A stretch of DNA of 64,000 nucleotides from Rivularia sp034931125 (GTDB taxonomy: Bacteria > Cyanobacteriota > Cyanobacteriia > Cyanobacteriales > Nostocaceae). Below the pieces are notes generated by a model that ran no database searches, was not told the origin of the DNA, and saw only the letters and a list, made by a program, of their open reading frames with translations. Within the stretch, counting starts at the first letter, position 1, and each line of letters begins with the position of its first letter. The DNA lies in contig NZ_JAYGHM010000016.1 in NCBI RefSeq assembly GCF_034931125.1, positions 1 through 64,000 on the forward strand. Reading direction: 5' to 3'. This document shows positions 15,672 to 23,012 of the stretch, one piece after another. Made by a program: the position numbers and the translations under genes.

Positions 15672-17215
15672 CTTGTATTAGCTGTGGTGTAGATTATCCC
15701 AAAGCTGAAATTGAAGCGGCTTGGAAAAAACTTTTATTTAATCAGTTTCACGATATTTTACCAGGTTCCTCGATTCCGGAAGTCTATGAAGATGCTTTAC
15801 CCGAATGGCAATATATGGAAACTACTGCGTCCAAGATATTACAGCAGTCTTTAGATACTTTAGTAAATCGAATTGATTTACCAAAATCGCCACAACCTGA
15901 TAGTTTCCCCATAGTTGTTTTCAATTCTCTTAATTGGCTGCGATCGCAAGTTGTTTCTATTTCCTTACCTGCGGCTACTCAACAATGGCAGATTTACGAT
16001 ACTTCGGGTAATCAAATTATCTCTCAACTTGATGCCGATGCACAATTATTATTTTTAGCAAGTGATATTCCTGCGGTGGGTTATCGATTATTTTGGCTTA
16101 CTCCCACTCAAGAGTCACCACCACAAAATCAACCGGAAACTATAGCGCTACAGTTTATTCTAGAAAATGAATATCTACGGGTAGTTGTTGACGAAGAAAC
16201 TGGAGACTTAAGCAGCGTTTTCGACAAATTAAATCATCGAGAAATACTTTCAGCCAGCGGAAATCAACTGCAAGCATTTACAGATCAAGGTCAGTATTGG
16301 GATGCATGGAACATCGACCCCAATTATGCAGAGCATATTTTACCACCACTTAAAGTAAAATCAATCGAGTGGCAAGAAAAGGGATTATTGCAAAATCGTT
16401 TGCGGGTAGTCCGACAGTTGGGACAATCGGAGTTTATTCAAGATTATATATTGCAAGCGGCTTCTCCAATCTTGAAAATTGCCACCAAAGTTAACTGGTT
16501 AGAACGTCACGTTTTAGTAAAAGCAGCCTTTCCATTGAACTTAGAAGCAGATTTCGTTACTTATGAAATTCCTTGCGGTGCAATTCAACGCACAACCAAA
16601 CCCCAAACTCCAGCAGAAAAAGCTAAATGGGAAGTTCCCGCATTACGTTGGGCTGATTTGACACAACCAGAAAACGAGAATAATTCTGCTTACGGTGTAA
16701 GTTTATTAAACGATTGCAAATACGGTTACGATGCTCAACCAAATCAATTACGTTTGAGCTTATTGAGGAGTCCAGAATGGCCGAATCCAGAAGCTGACAA
16801 AGGTTTTCATGAATTTAGCTACGGCTTGTATCCCCATGCAGGAACTTGGGAGAAAGCCCAAACAGTCAAGCGTGGATATGAATTCAATCAACCTTTAAAA
16901 GTAGTCGTTCGTGAAAAAAGTAATCCCAAAGTTTCTACACCATCATCAACTCAAACATTAAAAGACCAAGCCAGCTTTATCGATATATCAGCGCAAAACT
17001 TAATCTTAATGGCATTTAAACAAGCCGAAGATAATCCCCAACAATGGATTATGCGTTGTTACGAATGTCAAGGAGAAACAGCAGAACTTCAACTAACCAG
17101 CGACATCGGCTTAACTGTAACAAAATCTGTAGATTTATTAGAACGTCCTCTAGTAAATTCAGAACTTGCGATCGCACCGTGGAAAATCGCTAGCTTTAAA
17201 GTAGGGAATTGGTAA
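15308..17215 (+). CDS. GH38 alpha-mannosidase, C-terminal half
   Basis: Continues the enzyme exactly where the first half stops. After the repeat it reads WNDELYLEFHRGCYTTH, then FNQFHDILPGSSIPEVYED, whose His is the second zinc histidine of GH38, and ends with the beta-sandwich C-terminal domains (HVLVKAAFPL, FHEFSYGLYPHAGTW). About 555 residues of real sequence start near 15552; the part before that is repeat. Both halves are needed for a zinc site and together give about 1,060 residues, the usual family size. The frame offset relative to the first half equals one octamer unit, so repeat number decides whether a full enzyme is made. Confidence 0.75.
   Translation: MGRWGDGEMGRWGDGEXXXXXXXXXGEMGRWGDGEMGRWGDGEMGRLGDGEMGRWGDGEMGRLEDGEMGGTIQNPKSKIQNWNDELYLEFHRGCYTTHGDQKRYNRRGENLLYEAELFAAIACISCGVDYPKAEIEAAWKKLLFNQFHDILPGSSIPEVYEDALPEWQYMETTASKILQQSLDTLVNRIDLPKSPQPDSFPIVVFNSLNWLRSQVVSISLPAATQQWQIYDTSGNQIISQLDADAQLLFLASDIPAVGYRLFWLTPTQESPPQNQPETIALQFILENEYLRVVVDEETGDLSSVFDKLNHREILSASGNQLQAFTDQGQYWDAWNIDPNYAEHILPPLKVKSIEWQEKGLLQNRLRVVRQLGQSEFIQDYILQAASPILKIATKVNWLERHVLVKAAFPLNLEADFVTYEIPCGAIQRTTKPQTPAEKAKWEVPALRWADLTQPENENNSAYGVSLLNDCKYGYDAQPNQLRLSLLRSPEWPNPEADKGFHEFSYGLYPHAGTWEKAQTVKRGYEFNQPLKVVVREKSNPKVSTPSSTQTLKDQASFIDISAQNLILMAFKQAEDNPQQWIMRCYECQGETAELQLTSDIGLTVTKSVDLLERPLVNSELAIAPWKIASFKVGNW
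15357..15381. other. Assembly gap (25 N)
   Basis: Placeholder-sized N run inside the octamer repeat; the true length is unknown and decides the reading frame of the mannosidase gene. Confidence 0.95.
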
Positions 17216-17375
17216 TTGGTAATTGCGAATTGGGAATGGGTAATTGGTAATTGCGTTCGCGAAGCGTCTCCCGAAGGGAGAAATTGCGAATTGCGAATTG
17301 CGAATTGTCCCCCCATCTCCCCATCTCCCCATCTCCCCATCTCCCCCTCCCCCCATCTCCCCATCACCCCATCAC
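17211..17375 (+). repeat. Heptamer array, hairpin and octamer array
   Basis: Immediately after the mannosidase stop: a heptamer run (taattgg, then aattgcg), the palindrome gcgttcgcgaagcgtctccc with its complement gaagggaga, and an octamer run (atctcccc) at about 17309-17370. The hairpin piece is the same as the one inside the mannosidase repeat at about 15270-15298. Confidence 0.8.
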
Positions 17376-17387
17376 CTTGTCCCCTAC

Positions 17388-17519
17388 CTAATCCTCATGG
17401 TCTTCAAAAGGGTCTCCCAGTTCTTTACTCGGAGGACCAAAGGAAGTATAGACGGACATGACCGTAACTGTAATCAAGACAGCGGCTACAGAAATACTAA
17501 GAACTATTGCGGGTTCCAT
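17388..17519 (-). CDS. psbN: Photosystem II protein PsbN
   Basis: A 43-residue protein read from the ATG complement at 17519 to the TAG complement at 17388. It has the invariant start MEPA, one membrane helix (VLSISVAAVLITVTVMSVY) and the conserved C-terminus TSFGPPSKEL followed by DPFEDHED. PsbN is a thylakoid protein needed for photosystem II assembly or repair. It is divergent from psbH, 84 bp apart, which is the standard cyanobacterial arrangement, and the promoters of both must lie in that gap. Too short for ordinary gene finding, but the match is unambiguous. Confidence 0.95.
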   Translation of the reverse strand: MEPAIVLSISVAAVLITVTVMSVYTSFGPPSKELGDPFEDHED

Positions 17520-17603
17520 ATCGGGTATATATTATGAGTACTATTCTTATACAATATTACAGATGATTAAAAAATGTTTTGGTAATTAACCTGGAATTGG
17601 ACT

Positions 17604-17807
17604 ATGGCACAAAGAACACGTTTGGGAGATATTCTCAGACCCCTGAATGCTGAGTACGGGAAAGTGGCTCCCGGCTGGGGTACTACCCCATTGATGGCTG
17701 TTTTCATGCTGTTATTTTTTGTTTTTCTGTTGATTATTTTGCAACTTTATAACAAATCAATCCTTATTCAGGGTATTAATGTGGATTGGCGAAGCTTGGG
17801 TAACTAA
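17604..17807 (+). CDS. psbH: Photosystem II phosphoprotein PsbH
   Basis: 67 residues, full length for cyanobacterial PsbH. It has the start MAQRTRLGDILRPLNAEYGK, the conserved VAPGWGTTP turn, a single membrane helix (LMAVFMLLFFVFLLIILQL) and the tail YNKSILIQGINVDW. PsbH is a core photosystem II subunit near the quinone-B site and supports CP47 assembly. It is divergent from psbN and followed by a strong terminator at 17834-17858, so it forms a single-gene transcript. Confidence 0.97.
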   Translation: MAQRTRLGDILRPLNAEYGKVAPGWGTTPLMAVFMLLFFVFLLIILQLYNKSILIQGINVDWRSLGN

Positions 17808-17833
17808 GTAAATATATTCTGAGATTAAATTTT

Positions 17834-17858
17834 AACCCGGCATCACCGGGTTTTTTGT
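17834..17858 (+). terminator. Rho-independent terminator of psbH
   Basis: Perfect 7-bp stem aacccgg/ccgggtt around loop catca, followed by a run of T, 26 bp after the psbH stop. Confidence 0.88.
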
Positions 17859-17953
17859 TTGTTAATCAATGTTTGAGCATTCTCTTGAGCGATAAATCGC
17901 TAAACTACAGATGTGGATTAAAGGACGGTTGTTGAATTCATAGGAGAAAAGCA

Positions 17954-18205
17954 ATGAATATATTTGGTATCGGTTTACCGGAAATGGCTGTAATTATGGC
18001 TGTAGCTCTGCTGGTTTTTGGTCCGAAAAAGTTACCCGAAATCGGTCGTAGTATGGGAAAAGCTATTCGCGGTTTTCAAGATGCTTCCCAAGAGTTTCAA
18101 GATGAATTTAAAAAAGAAGCTTCACAATTAGAAGAAGCTGTTAAGACTACAGCCGAACTCGAACGCAAGCAAATAAATGCAGTAGAAAAGGTAGAGGAAG
18201 TTTGA
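17954..18205 (+). CDS. tatA: Twin-arginine translocase subunit TatA/TatE
   Basis: 83 residues: a short N-terminal membrane helix (LPEMAVIMAVALLVF), the FGPKKLPEIGRSMGKAIRGF hinge plus amphipathic helix at about 22-41, then a charged, helical tail. This is the complete TatA/E pattern; the protein oligomerises to form the pore that exports folded proteins across the thylakoid and plasma membranes. An AGGAGA ribosome-binding site precedes the ATG. A single cyanobacterial TatA-type gene often serves for both TatA and TatB, which I infer but cannot confirm here. Confidence 0.92.
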   Translation: MNIFGIGLPEMAVIMAVALLVFGPKKLPEIGRSMGKAIRGFQDASQEFQDEFKKEASQLEEAVKTTAELERKQINAVEKVEEV

Positions 18206-18295
18206 GTGTTAAAGGATGAAGAGAGATTTTTCAACTACTAATTGTTGCTTTCGTCATAAGATACATGATAGAAAATTAATCTTCATCCTCCTTTA

Positions 18296-18408
18296 TAAGT
18301 AAGTCGGCACAAATAAAACCAACTATGTAGCAGAATGTAAATTGGCTGTCTTCGCTCCCTACTCCCTACTCCCTTGTGATGATTAGGATTTTCAAGCCGA
18401 CCTACTTA
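18296..18408 (+). repeat. MITE-like element, family B, copy 1
   Basis: Left end taagtaagtcggcac and right end gccgacctactta are near-perfect inverted repeats. Inside are caactatgtagcagaatg and a ctactcccttgt run. A degenerate second copy with the same internal motifs lies at 59785-59926. It separates tatA from pth. Confidence 0.65.
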
Positions 18409-18438
18409 ATTTATAGTTATTAATAATTGATTATTTCT

Positions 18439-19086
18439 ATGCAAGCTGCTAGTAAAAAAACTTTATTGATTCCCCAGCTAATTGTTGGTTTGGGAAATCC
18501 AGAACCTAAGTACGATAAAACGCGCCATAATATTGGTTTTGCTGCAATAGACGTTTTATCGCGTTCTTGGAAAGCATCTCTAAGCGAAAATCGTAAGTTC
18601 AAAGGTGAGTATGCTGAAACTACTGCACCGGGAGGAAAAAAGGTTCATTTGCTCAAGCCTTTAACTTACATGAATCTTTCGGGAGAATCAATAGGTGCGG
18701 TGGCTTCTTGGTACAAGTTAAAGCCAGAATCGGTATTGATTATTTATGATGACATGGATTTACCCGTGGGAAGAGTTCGCTTGCGTTTGTCTGGTTCTGC
18801 TGGGGGACACAATGGCATGAAAAGCACTATTTCTCATCTGGGTTCCAAGGATTTTCCTCGTTTACGTATTGGTATTGGTAGACCAAAAAAGCTAGAAGAC
18901 AGCGAAAATGGTGGTAATATTTCCCATGTTTTAGGTAAGTTTTCTCCGGAAGAAAATGAGTTAATGTCTTCTGTTTTAGATTATGTAGTTGAATGTGTGG
19001 AATTGTGTTTGAAAAAAGGTGTTGAGAAAGCAATGAATGATTGTAATAAAAAGAATTTGAATGTACTAGATTCTAAAAAAGGGTAA
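18439..19086 (+). CDS. pth: Peptidyl-tRNA hydrolase
   Basis: About 215 residues from the ATG at 18439; a TTG at 18427 would add four residues. All Pth signatures are there: IVGLGNPEPKYDKTRHNIGF with the catalytic His, LLKPLTYMNLSGESIG, and DDMDLPVGRVRLR followed by SGSAGGHNGMKS. The enzyme releases tRNA from prematurely terminated peptidyl-tRNA and is essential in most bacteria. The C-terminus runs a little longer than the E. coli enzyme and ends in a basic asparagine- and lysine-rich tail. Confidence 0.94.
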   Translation: MQAASKKTLLIPQLIVGLGNPEPKYDKTRHNIGFAAIDVLSRSWKASLSENRKFKGEYAETTAPGGKKVHLLKPLTYMNLSGESIGAVASWYKLKPESVLIIYDDMDLPVGRVRLRLSGSAGGHNGMKSTISHLGSKDFPRLRIGIGRPKKLEDSENGGNISHVLGKFSPEENELMSSVLDYVVECVELCLKKGVEKAMNDCNKKNLNVLDSKKG

Positions 19087-19096
19087 ACCTTCTCAA

Positions 19097-19212
19097 AGTG
19101 CCATTTCTGAAGTGGGGAAGTGTGCTGCGGTATGCCGTTATTATGCGGAGAAAGCTGCTGAGTTCCTAGCTGACGTTTTAGTAGAAACCGATGCTAATAA
19201 AACTTACGTTCA
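19097..19212 (+). pseudogene. Internal fragment of an aldehyde dehydrogenase gene
   Basis: Translates as SAISEVGKCAAVCRYYAEKA then AEFLADVLVETDANKTYV, a close copy of residues about 79-115 of the succinate-semialdehyde dehydrogenase at 21463-22830. There is no catalytic part, start or stop of its own. It begins about 10 bp after the pth stop. It is left over from a duplication of the downstream region (see findings). Confidence 0.8.
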
Positions 19213-19268
19213 AAGAAAGCATTGTAGGGTGATAAGAGCCGAAGTTCGTAACGTACCAAATTATTAAA

Positions 19269-19384
19269 AATGTTACCAATACTTGGGTGAGGTAACTCCT
19301 TCAAGCAAGTCAACTCGCGGAAAGAGGAAGTCTAAGAAGTGATTCTTGGAATCCCCGTGCATTTACGCCGGGGAGGATGTCAAG
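19269..19384 (+). mobile_element. Probable right-end remnant of an IS200/IS605-type element
   Basis: A short frame ends YLGEVTPSSKSTRGKRKSKK and stops at 19342, like the basic C-terminus of TnpB proteins. It is followed by gaatccccgtgc ... gccggggaggatgtcaa, a hairpin that resembles the right ends of cyanobacterial IS605-group elements. Nothing of the transposase catalytic parts remains. The call rests on resemblance only. Confidence 0.45.
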
Positions 19385-19460
19385 CCTCACCTATGTTTCA
19401 GAATTCACATGGAATTGTTATATTTATGCTATGCGTTCGCTAATTAAAGGTTGATTGGTA

Positions 19461-19679
19461 GTGAAATTTCAAGTAATTTTCATATTCGATGCGGAATATC
19501 AAGGATATGTTGCTGAAGTTCCCGAACTTCCCGGTTGCGTGAGTCAAGGGAAGACTTTGGATGACGCGGTGGAAAATATCAAAGATGCGATTAAAGGTTA
19601 TTTATACGTTCAAGAAAAGCATGGTAAACCTTATCAGAAGAAGGAATCTCAATCTTTCGTTGGGGAAGTTGTGATATAA
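19461..19679 (+). CDS. Orphan HicB-family antitoxin-like protein
   Basis: About 72 residues from GTG at 19461 (TTG at 19455 is an alternative; the family usually starts MKFQV). It has the HicB half-domain YQGYVAEVPELPGCVSQG, then TLDDAVENIKDAIKGYL. HicB proteins neutralise the HicA mRNA-cleaving toxin, but no HicA gene is seen on either side: upstream is transposon debris and downstream a truncated gene. There is no recognisable C-terminal DNA-binding domain. It may be a solitary survivor of a lost pair. Confidence 0.75.
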   Translation: MKFQVIFIFDAEYQGYVAEVPELPGCVSQGKTLDDAVENIKDAIKGYLYVQEKHGKPYQKKESQSFVGEVVI

Positions 19680-19681
19680 AT

Positions 19682-19715
19682 GTCACCCTCAACCGCTACT
19701 TGAATATCTGCCATG
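19682..19715 (-). pseudogene. Start fragment of a MADIQV-type gene (duplicate)
   Basis: Reads MADIQVAVEG then a stop, matching the first ten codons of the broken gene at 20963-21188. The sequence upstream of the start (cctatgtcattgtaaaaaag, aagtaattaaggt, aaaattctttttatctcccc) is also shared with the second locus, so this is the edge of a duplicated block rather than a functional gene. Confidence 0.7.
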
Positions 19716-19794
19716 ATTCACCTACGAATTATTCCTATGTCATTGTAAAAAAGGTTAGAAGTAATTAAGGTCAAAGGTTAAAATTCTTTTTATC

Positions 19795-19886
19795 TCCCCA
19801 TCTCCCAATCTCCCAATCTCCCAATCTCCCCATCTCCCCATCTCCCAATCTCCCAATCTCCCCATCTCCCCATCTCCCAATCTCCC
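19795..19886 (+). repeat. Octamer minisatellite (atctcccc/atctccca)n
   Basis: About eleven units of the atctcccN octamer, the complement of the mannosidase repeat. It directly follows the duplicated block and precedes a gacgttgcagtgcaacgtc hairpin at 19917-19944. Confidence 0.9.
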
Positions 19887-19916
19887 GAAGAAATTTTGTT
19901 ATCTCGCAAAATTAAT

Positions 19917-19944
19917 GAGACGTTGCAGTGCAACGTCTCTACAT
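19917..19944. repeat. Dispersed palindrome, family C, copy 1
   Basis: gagacgttgcagtgcaacgtctc is a near-perfect palindrome. Related copies are at 24689-24714 and 53099-53128. It lies near the 3' end of the csgG-like gene and may contribute to termination. Confidence 0.6.
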
Positions 19945-20013
19945 AGGTTATTTGGTTCGATTCTCTAGTAAGCCAATAATCTCAGTATATGCACGACCTA
20001 AGAATGTCAATTT

Positions 20014-20796
20014 TTAGTCTAACTTCAGTATATCTGTGTTGCTATCACGACGCTTTTGATCTTTCTCGTCAAACTTCGCGATACAAGATCCTTTTTCAAC
20101 CATGACACAACTCAAGTAATCGGTTGCTTCAATTAAAGCTGCACGCAGCGCTTTCCCTACAGGGACACGCTTTGTCTCGGAGCGATCGCCGCCCAAGTTC
20201 ACACCACCCAAGCTCACTCCCACATTACCACCTCCAGATTTTGAGGTAGCGCGACCCTCTACGGTTCTCGTATAAACTACTTCGCCTGTAGTGGAATCAA
20301 CAACTCGCAAATCGATGGCGATATAAGCGTCCTCGGACTTTTTACCCCCGCCACCTCCAATCCTAATGCCACCAACGTTGATACCGCCGATTCTAGCTCC
20401 GGTGTTTTTTTTGGCAACTCCTTCTTCGTAGGATGTCACTTGACCCAACACAATGTACCGAGACCCTGTTAGTTGCCCTTTCTTCGCTTCGGTTCCTTGA
20501 CGGACTAGCCCCAGTTCGGCTAATTCCTGTTCAGATAAAACTGCTCCGAGTTTTTGCCGCTCGACTACAGTAAACTTTCCTGTCGCATTCAATTCATTAC
20601 TCAGTGCAGATGCCAAATCTCTAGCAGTGCTTCCCTGCCACCACCACCAGGCTGACTCATTTTTGAATTCTGGAACTGAAATCGTGGGTTTGGATTGTGC
20701 CAATACTGTGCTTCCAGTGCTGATGCTTAACCCCAAAGCCATGAGCGTAGCAGTAGCATTTAAAACCATTGCGCGAAAATTATGTGAGATTTTCAT
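20014..20796 (-). CDS. CsgG/HfaB-family exported protein
   Basis: 260 residues with a signal peptide ending near AQSKP and no lipobox cysteine, so it is predicted soluble in the periplasm or surface-linked. The CsgG-type core is visible: ISVPEFKNES at the mature start, DLASALSNELNATGKFTVVERQ, the LSEQELAELGLVRQG turn, LTGSRYIVLGQVTSYE, and VDSTTGEVVYTRTVEG. The family includes the curli secretion pore but most cyanobacterial members are of unknown use. Two glycine-rich inserts (IGGINVGGIRIGGGGG and VGVSLGGVNLGGD) interrupt the fold. There are no curli genes nearby, so pore function is doubtful. Confidence 0.75.
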   Translation of the reverse strand: MKISHNFRAMVLNATATLMALGLSISTGSTVLAQSKPTISVPEFKNESAWWWWQGSTARDLASALSNELNATGKFTVVERQKLGAVLSEQELAELGLVRQGTEAKKGQLTGSRYIVLGQVTSYEEGVAKKNTGARIGGINVGGIRIGGGGGKKSEDAYIAIDLRVVDSTTGEVVYTRTVEGRATSKSGGGNVGVSLGGVNLGGDRSETKRVPVGKALRAALIEATDYLSCVMVEKGSCIAKFDEKDQKRRDSNTDILKLD

Positions 20797-20962
20797 CGGT
20801 ATAATTTCTAGAAGAAGAATACTACATTTTTTACTACGTAGAAAGAATGATTAATAAGATACATCCTTCCACTTAAACAGGATAACACTATAATTTGTCA
20901 AAAATTATGTAGATGATAATGTGCATTTTTTAACTTTATTTCTGCTGCTTATATTCGAGATA

Positions 20963-21188
20963 TCACTTACGGACTTGTTCGGCGATAAGCAAGCAAAGCT
21001 TGATGCCTTCGGCATTACGCCATTGTCCCCCCGATAATCCCTACAATAGTTGCAATAGTCGTAACTGTTAGCTCTCTTTAGTTTTCTGCGGGTGTAGTAT
21101 AGCTTCCCGAAATTCCCGAAATAGATAAAAGTGCCTCCGTAGCTGCAACCGAATCCTCACCCTCAATTGCTACTTGAATATCTGCCAT
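20963..21188 (-). pseudogene. Broken gene for a small MADIQV-type protein
   Basis: From the start at 21188 it reads MADIQVAIEGEDSVAATEA, then LLSISGISGSY, an in-frame TAA, then RELTVTTIATIVGIIGG and, after a hairpin insert, IAEQVRK. I recall intact cyanobacterial relatives with this sort of start (effector-domain-like small proteins), but cannot verify. The insert (taatgccgaaggcatcaagc...) is a palindromic dispersed repeat that interrupts the last segment. At least two disabling changes make it a pseudogene. Confidence 0.6.
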
Positions 21189-21281
21189 GATTAACACGCA
21201 AATTATTCCTATGTCATTGTAAAAAAGGTTAGGAGTAATTAAGGTTAAAGGTCAAAGGTCAAAGGTTAAAATTCTTTTTAT

Positions 21282-21385
21282 CTCCCCATCCCCCCATCTC
21301 CCTATCTCCCCATCCCCCCATCCCCCCATCTCCCCATCCCCCCATCTCCCCATCCCGCCATCCCCCCATCTCCCCATCATCTCAT
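21282..21385 (+). repeat. Octamer minisatellite (atctcccc/atccccccc)n
   Basis: About twelve degenerate units of the same octamer as at 19795-19886, preceded by the same leader (aaaattctttttatctcccc). Ends about 75 bp before the succinate-semialdehyde dehydrogenase start. Confidence 0.88.
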
Positions 21386-21462
21386 CCCAAAAGTGGTAGC
21401 TTTTAAAAAATTAATGTAAGACTATAAAGTTACCTCACACTATTTAATCGAGAGGTGAAAAA

Positions 21463-22830
21463 ATGGCGATCGCTACGATCAATCCTGCAACAGGAGAAAC
21501 TCTCAAGACTTTTGAGTCTTTGAGTGATACAGAAGTTGCCAATGCAGTAACTAAAGCCCACAAAGCTTTTCAAGATTATCGCAACACGAGTTTTGCTCAA
21601 CGCGCTGAGTGGATGCACCTCGCTGCTGATATTTTAGAGTCAGATAAGGCAGATTTTGCCAAGATCATGACTTTGGAAATGGGTAAGCCTTATCGCAGTG
21701 CTGTTTCTGAAGTCGAAAAGTGCGCTACGGTATGTCGTTATTATGCGGATAAAGCGGCTGAGTTTTTAGCTGATGTTTCAGTAGAAACCGATGCTAGTAA
21801 AAGTTTTGTAAAATACCAACCTCTAGGAATAATTTTGGCGGTGATGCCGTGGAATTTCCCGTTTTGGCAGGTGTTTCGCTTTGTGGCTCCGGCGCTGATG
21901 GCTGGTAATGTCGGTTTGCTCAAACACGCTTCTAATGTGCCTCAGTGCGCGTTAGCTATTGAAAATATTATTCAGCGAGCCGGTTTTCCCCAGGGCGTTT
22001 TTCAAAGTTTATTGATCGGTTCGGACAAGGTAGCAAATTTAATCGCTGACGATCGCGTTAAGGCTGCCACTTTAACCGGAAGTGAAGGTGCGGGAGCATC
22101 TTTAGCAGCAGCAGCAGGAAAACATCTCAAGAAAACAGTCTTGGAATTGGGAGGAAGCGACCCGTTTATCGTGTTAGCAAGTGCTGACATCGCAGCCGCA
22201 GCTGTCACCGGAACTACAGCACGAATGTTGAATAACGGTCAATCTTGTATAGCAGCCAAACGCTTTATTGTTGCGGAAACGGTTGCTGACGAGTTTGAAA
22301 AACTGCTTTTAGAAAAATTTCAAGCATTGAAAATCGGCGACCCCATGCAGGAAGATACTAATATAGGTCCGCTAGCGACTCCGGATATTCTTAAAGAATT
22401 AGACGACCAGGTGCAAAACTCTCTCAATAGTGGTGCGAAAGTATTGCTGGGGGGAAAACCTTTAATAAATATGAAAGGTAATTATTATCCACCAACAATT
22501 CTGACCGATATTTCCCCGGATTCTGCTACAGCTAAAGAAGAATTTTTTGGTCCGGTAGCGATGTTATTTCGGGTCAAAGATATTGACGAAGCGATAAATA
22601 TTGCTAATAACACCCCCTTCGGTTTGGGTGCGAGTGCTTGGACAACCGACACCGCAGAACAACAGCGCTTAATCTCCGAAATCGAGGCTGGGGCTGTATT
22701 TATCAACGGTTTAGTCAAATCCGACCCCCGATTACCCTTCGGTGGTACCAAACTATCCGGCTATGGAAGAGAATTAAGTATTCAAGGCATACACGAGTTT
22801 GTCAATGTTAAAACTGTGTGGGTGAAATAA
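21463..22830 (+). CDS. Succinate-semialdehyde dehydrogenase (TCA bypass)
   Basis: 455 residues, the usual length of the cyanobacterial NAD(P)-dependent enzyme. Landmarks are MPWNFPFWQVFRF at about 127-139, the coenzyme loop TLTGSEGAG, the general-base Glu in LELGGSDPF and the catalytic Cys in NNGQSCIAAKR, ending LPFGGTKLSGYGRE. It oxidises succinate semialdehyde to succinate. The next gene, 180 bp downstream on the same strand, encodes the 2-oxoglutarate decarboxylase that makes its substrate, as in Synechococcus 7002; together they replace 2-oxoglutarate dehydrogenase. A GAGAGG ribosome-binding site precedes the start. Confidence 0.9.
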   Translation: MAIATINPATGETLKTFESLSDTEVANAVTKAHKAFQDYRNTSFAQRAEWMHLAADILESDKADFAKIMTLEMGKPYRSAVSEVEKCATVCRYYADKAAEFLADVSVETDASKSFVKYQPLGIILAVMPWNFPFWQVFRFVAPALMAGNVGLLKHASNVPQCALAIENIIQRAGFPQGVFQSLLIGSDKVANLIADDRVKAATLTGSEGAGASLAAAAGKHLKKTVLELGGSDPFIVLASADIAAAAVTGTTARMLNNGQSCIAAKRFIVAETVADEFEKLLLEKFQALKIGDPMQEDTNIGPLATPDILKELDDQVQNSLNSGAKVLLGGKPLINMKGNYYPPTILTDISPDSATAKEEFFGPVAMLFRVKDIDEAINIANNTPFGLGASAWTTDTAEQQRLISEIEAGAVFINGLVKSDPRLPFGGTKLSGYGRELSIQGIHEFVNVKTVWVK

Positions 22831-23012
22831 TTTTGGGTTTTGGATTTTGGATTTTGGATTGAAAAATAAGCCTCTGGCTTATGGTTCAAGGGATAATCTA
22901 AAATCTATAAAGTTTAGAACTATTATTTAAAATCTAAAATCCAAAACCTTCACGCTCTTTCAAGAGAATAATCCAAAATCTAAAATCTAAAATCTAAAGC
23001 AGGGGAATCACA

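Noticed and set aside
17216..17537. Overlapping plus-strand frames after the mannosidase
   Set aside because: They read through heptamer and octamer repeats and antisense to psbN, which is the real gene here.
19200..19226. Junction between the dehydrogenase fragment and a piece of hicB (tacgttcaaagaaagcat versus tacgttcaagaaaagcat)
   Set aside because: The match is short and could be chance; noted only as a possible breakpoint.
19945..19985. Possible tRNA T-arm (ggttcgattct)
   Set aside because: No acceptor stem, D-arm or anticodon arm can be formed around it.
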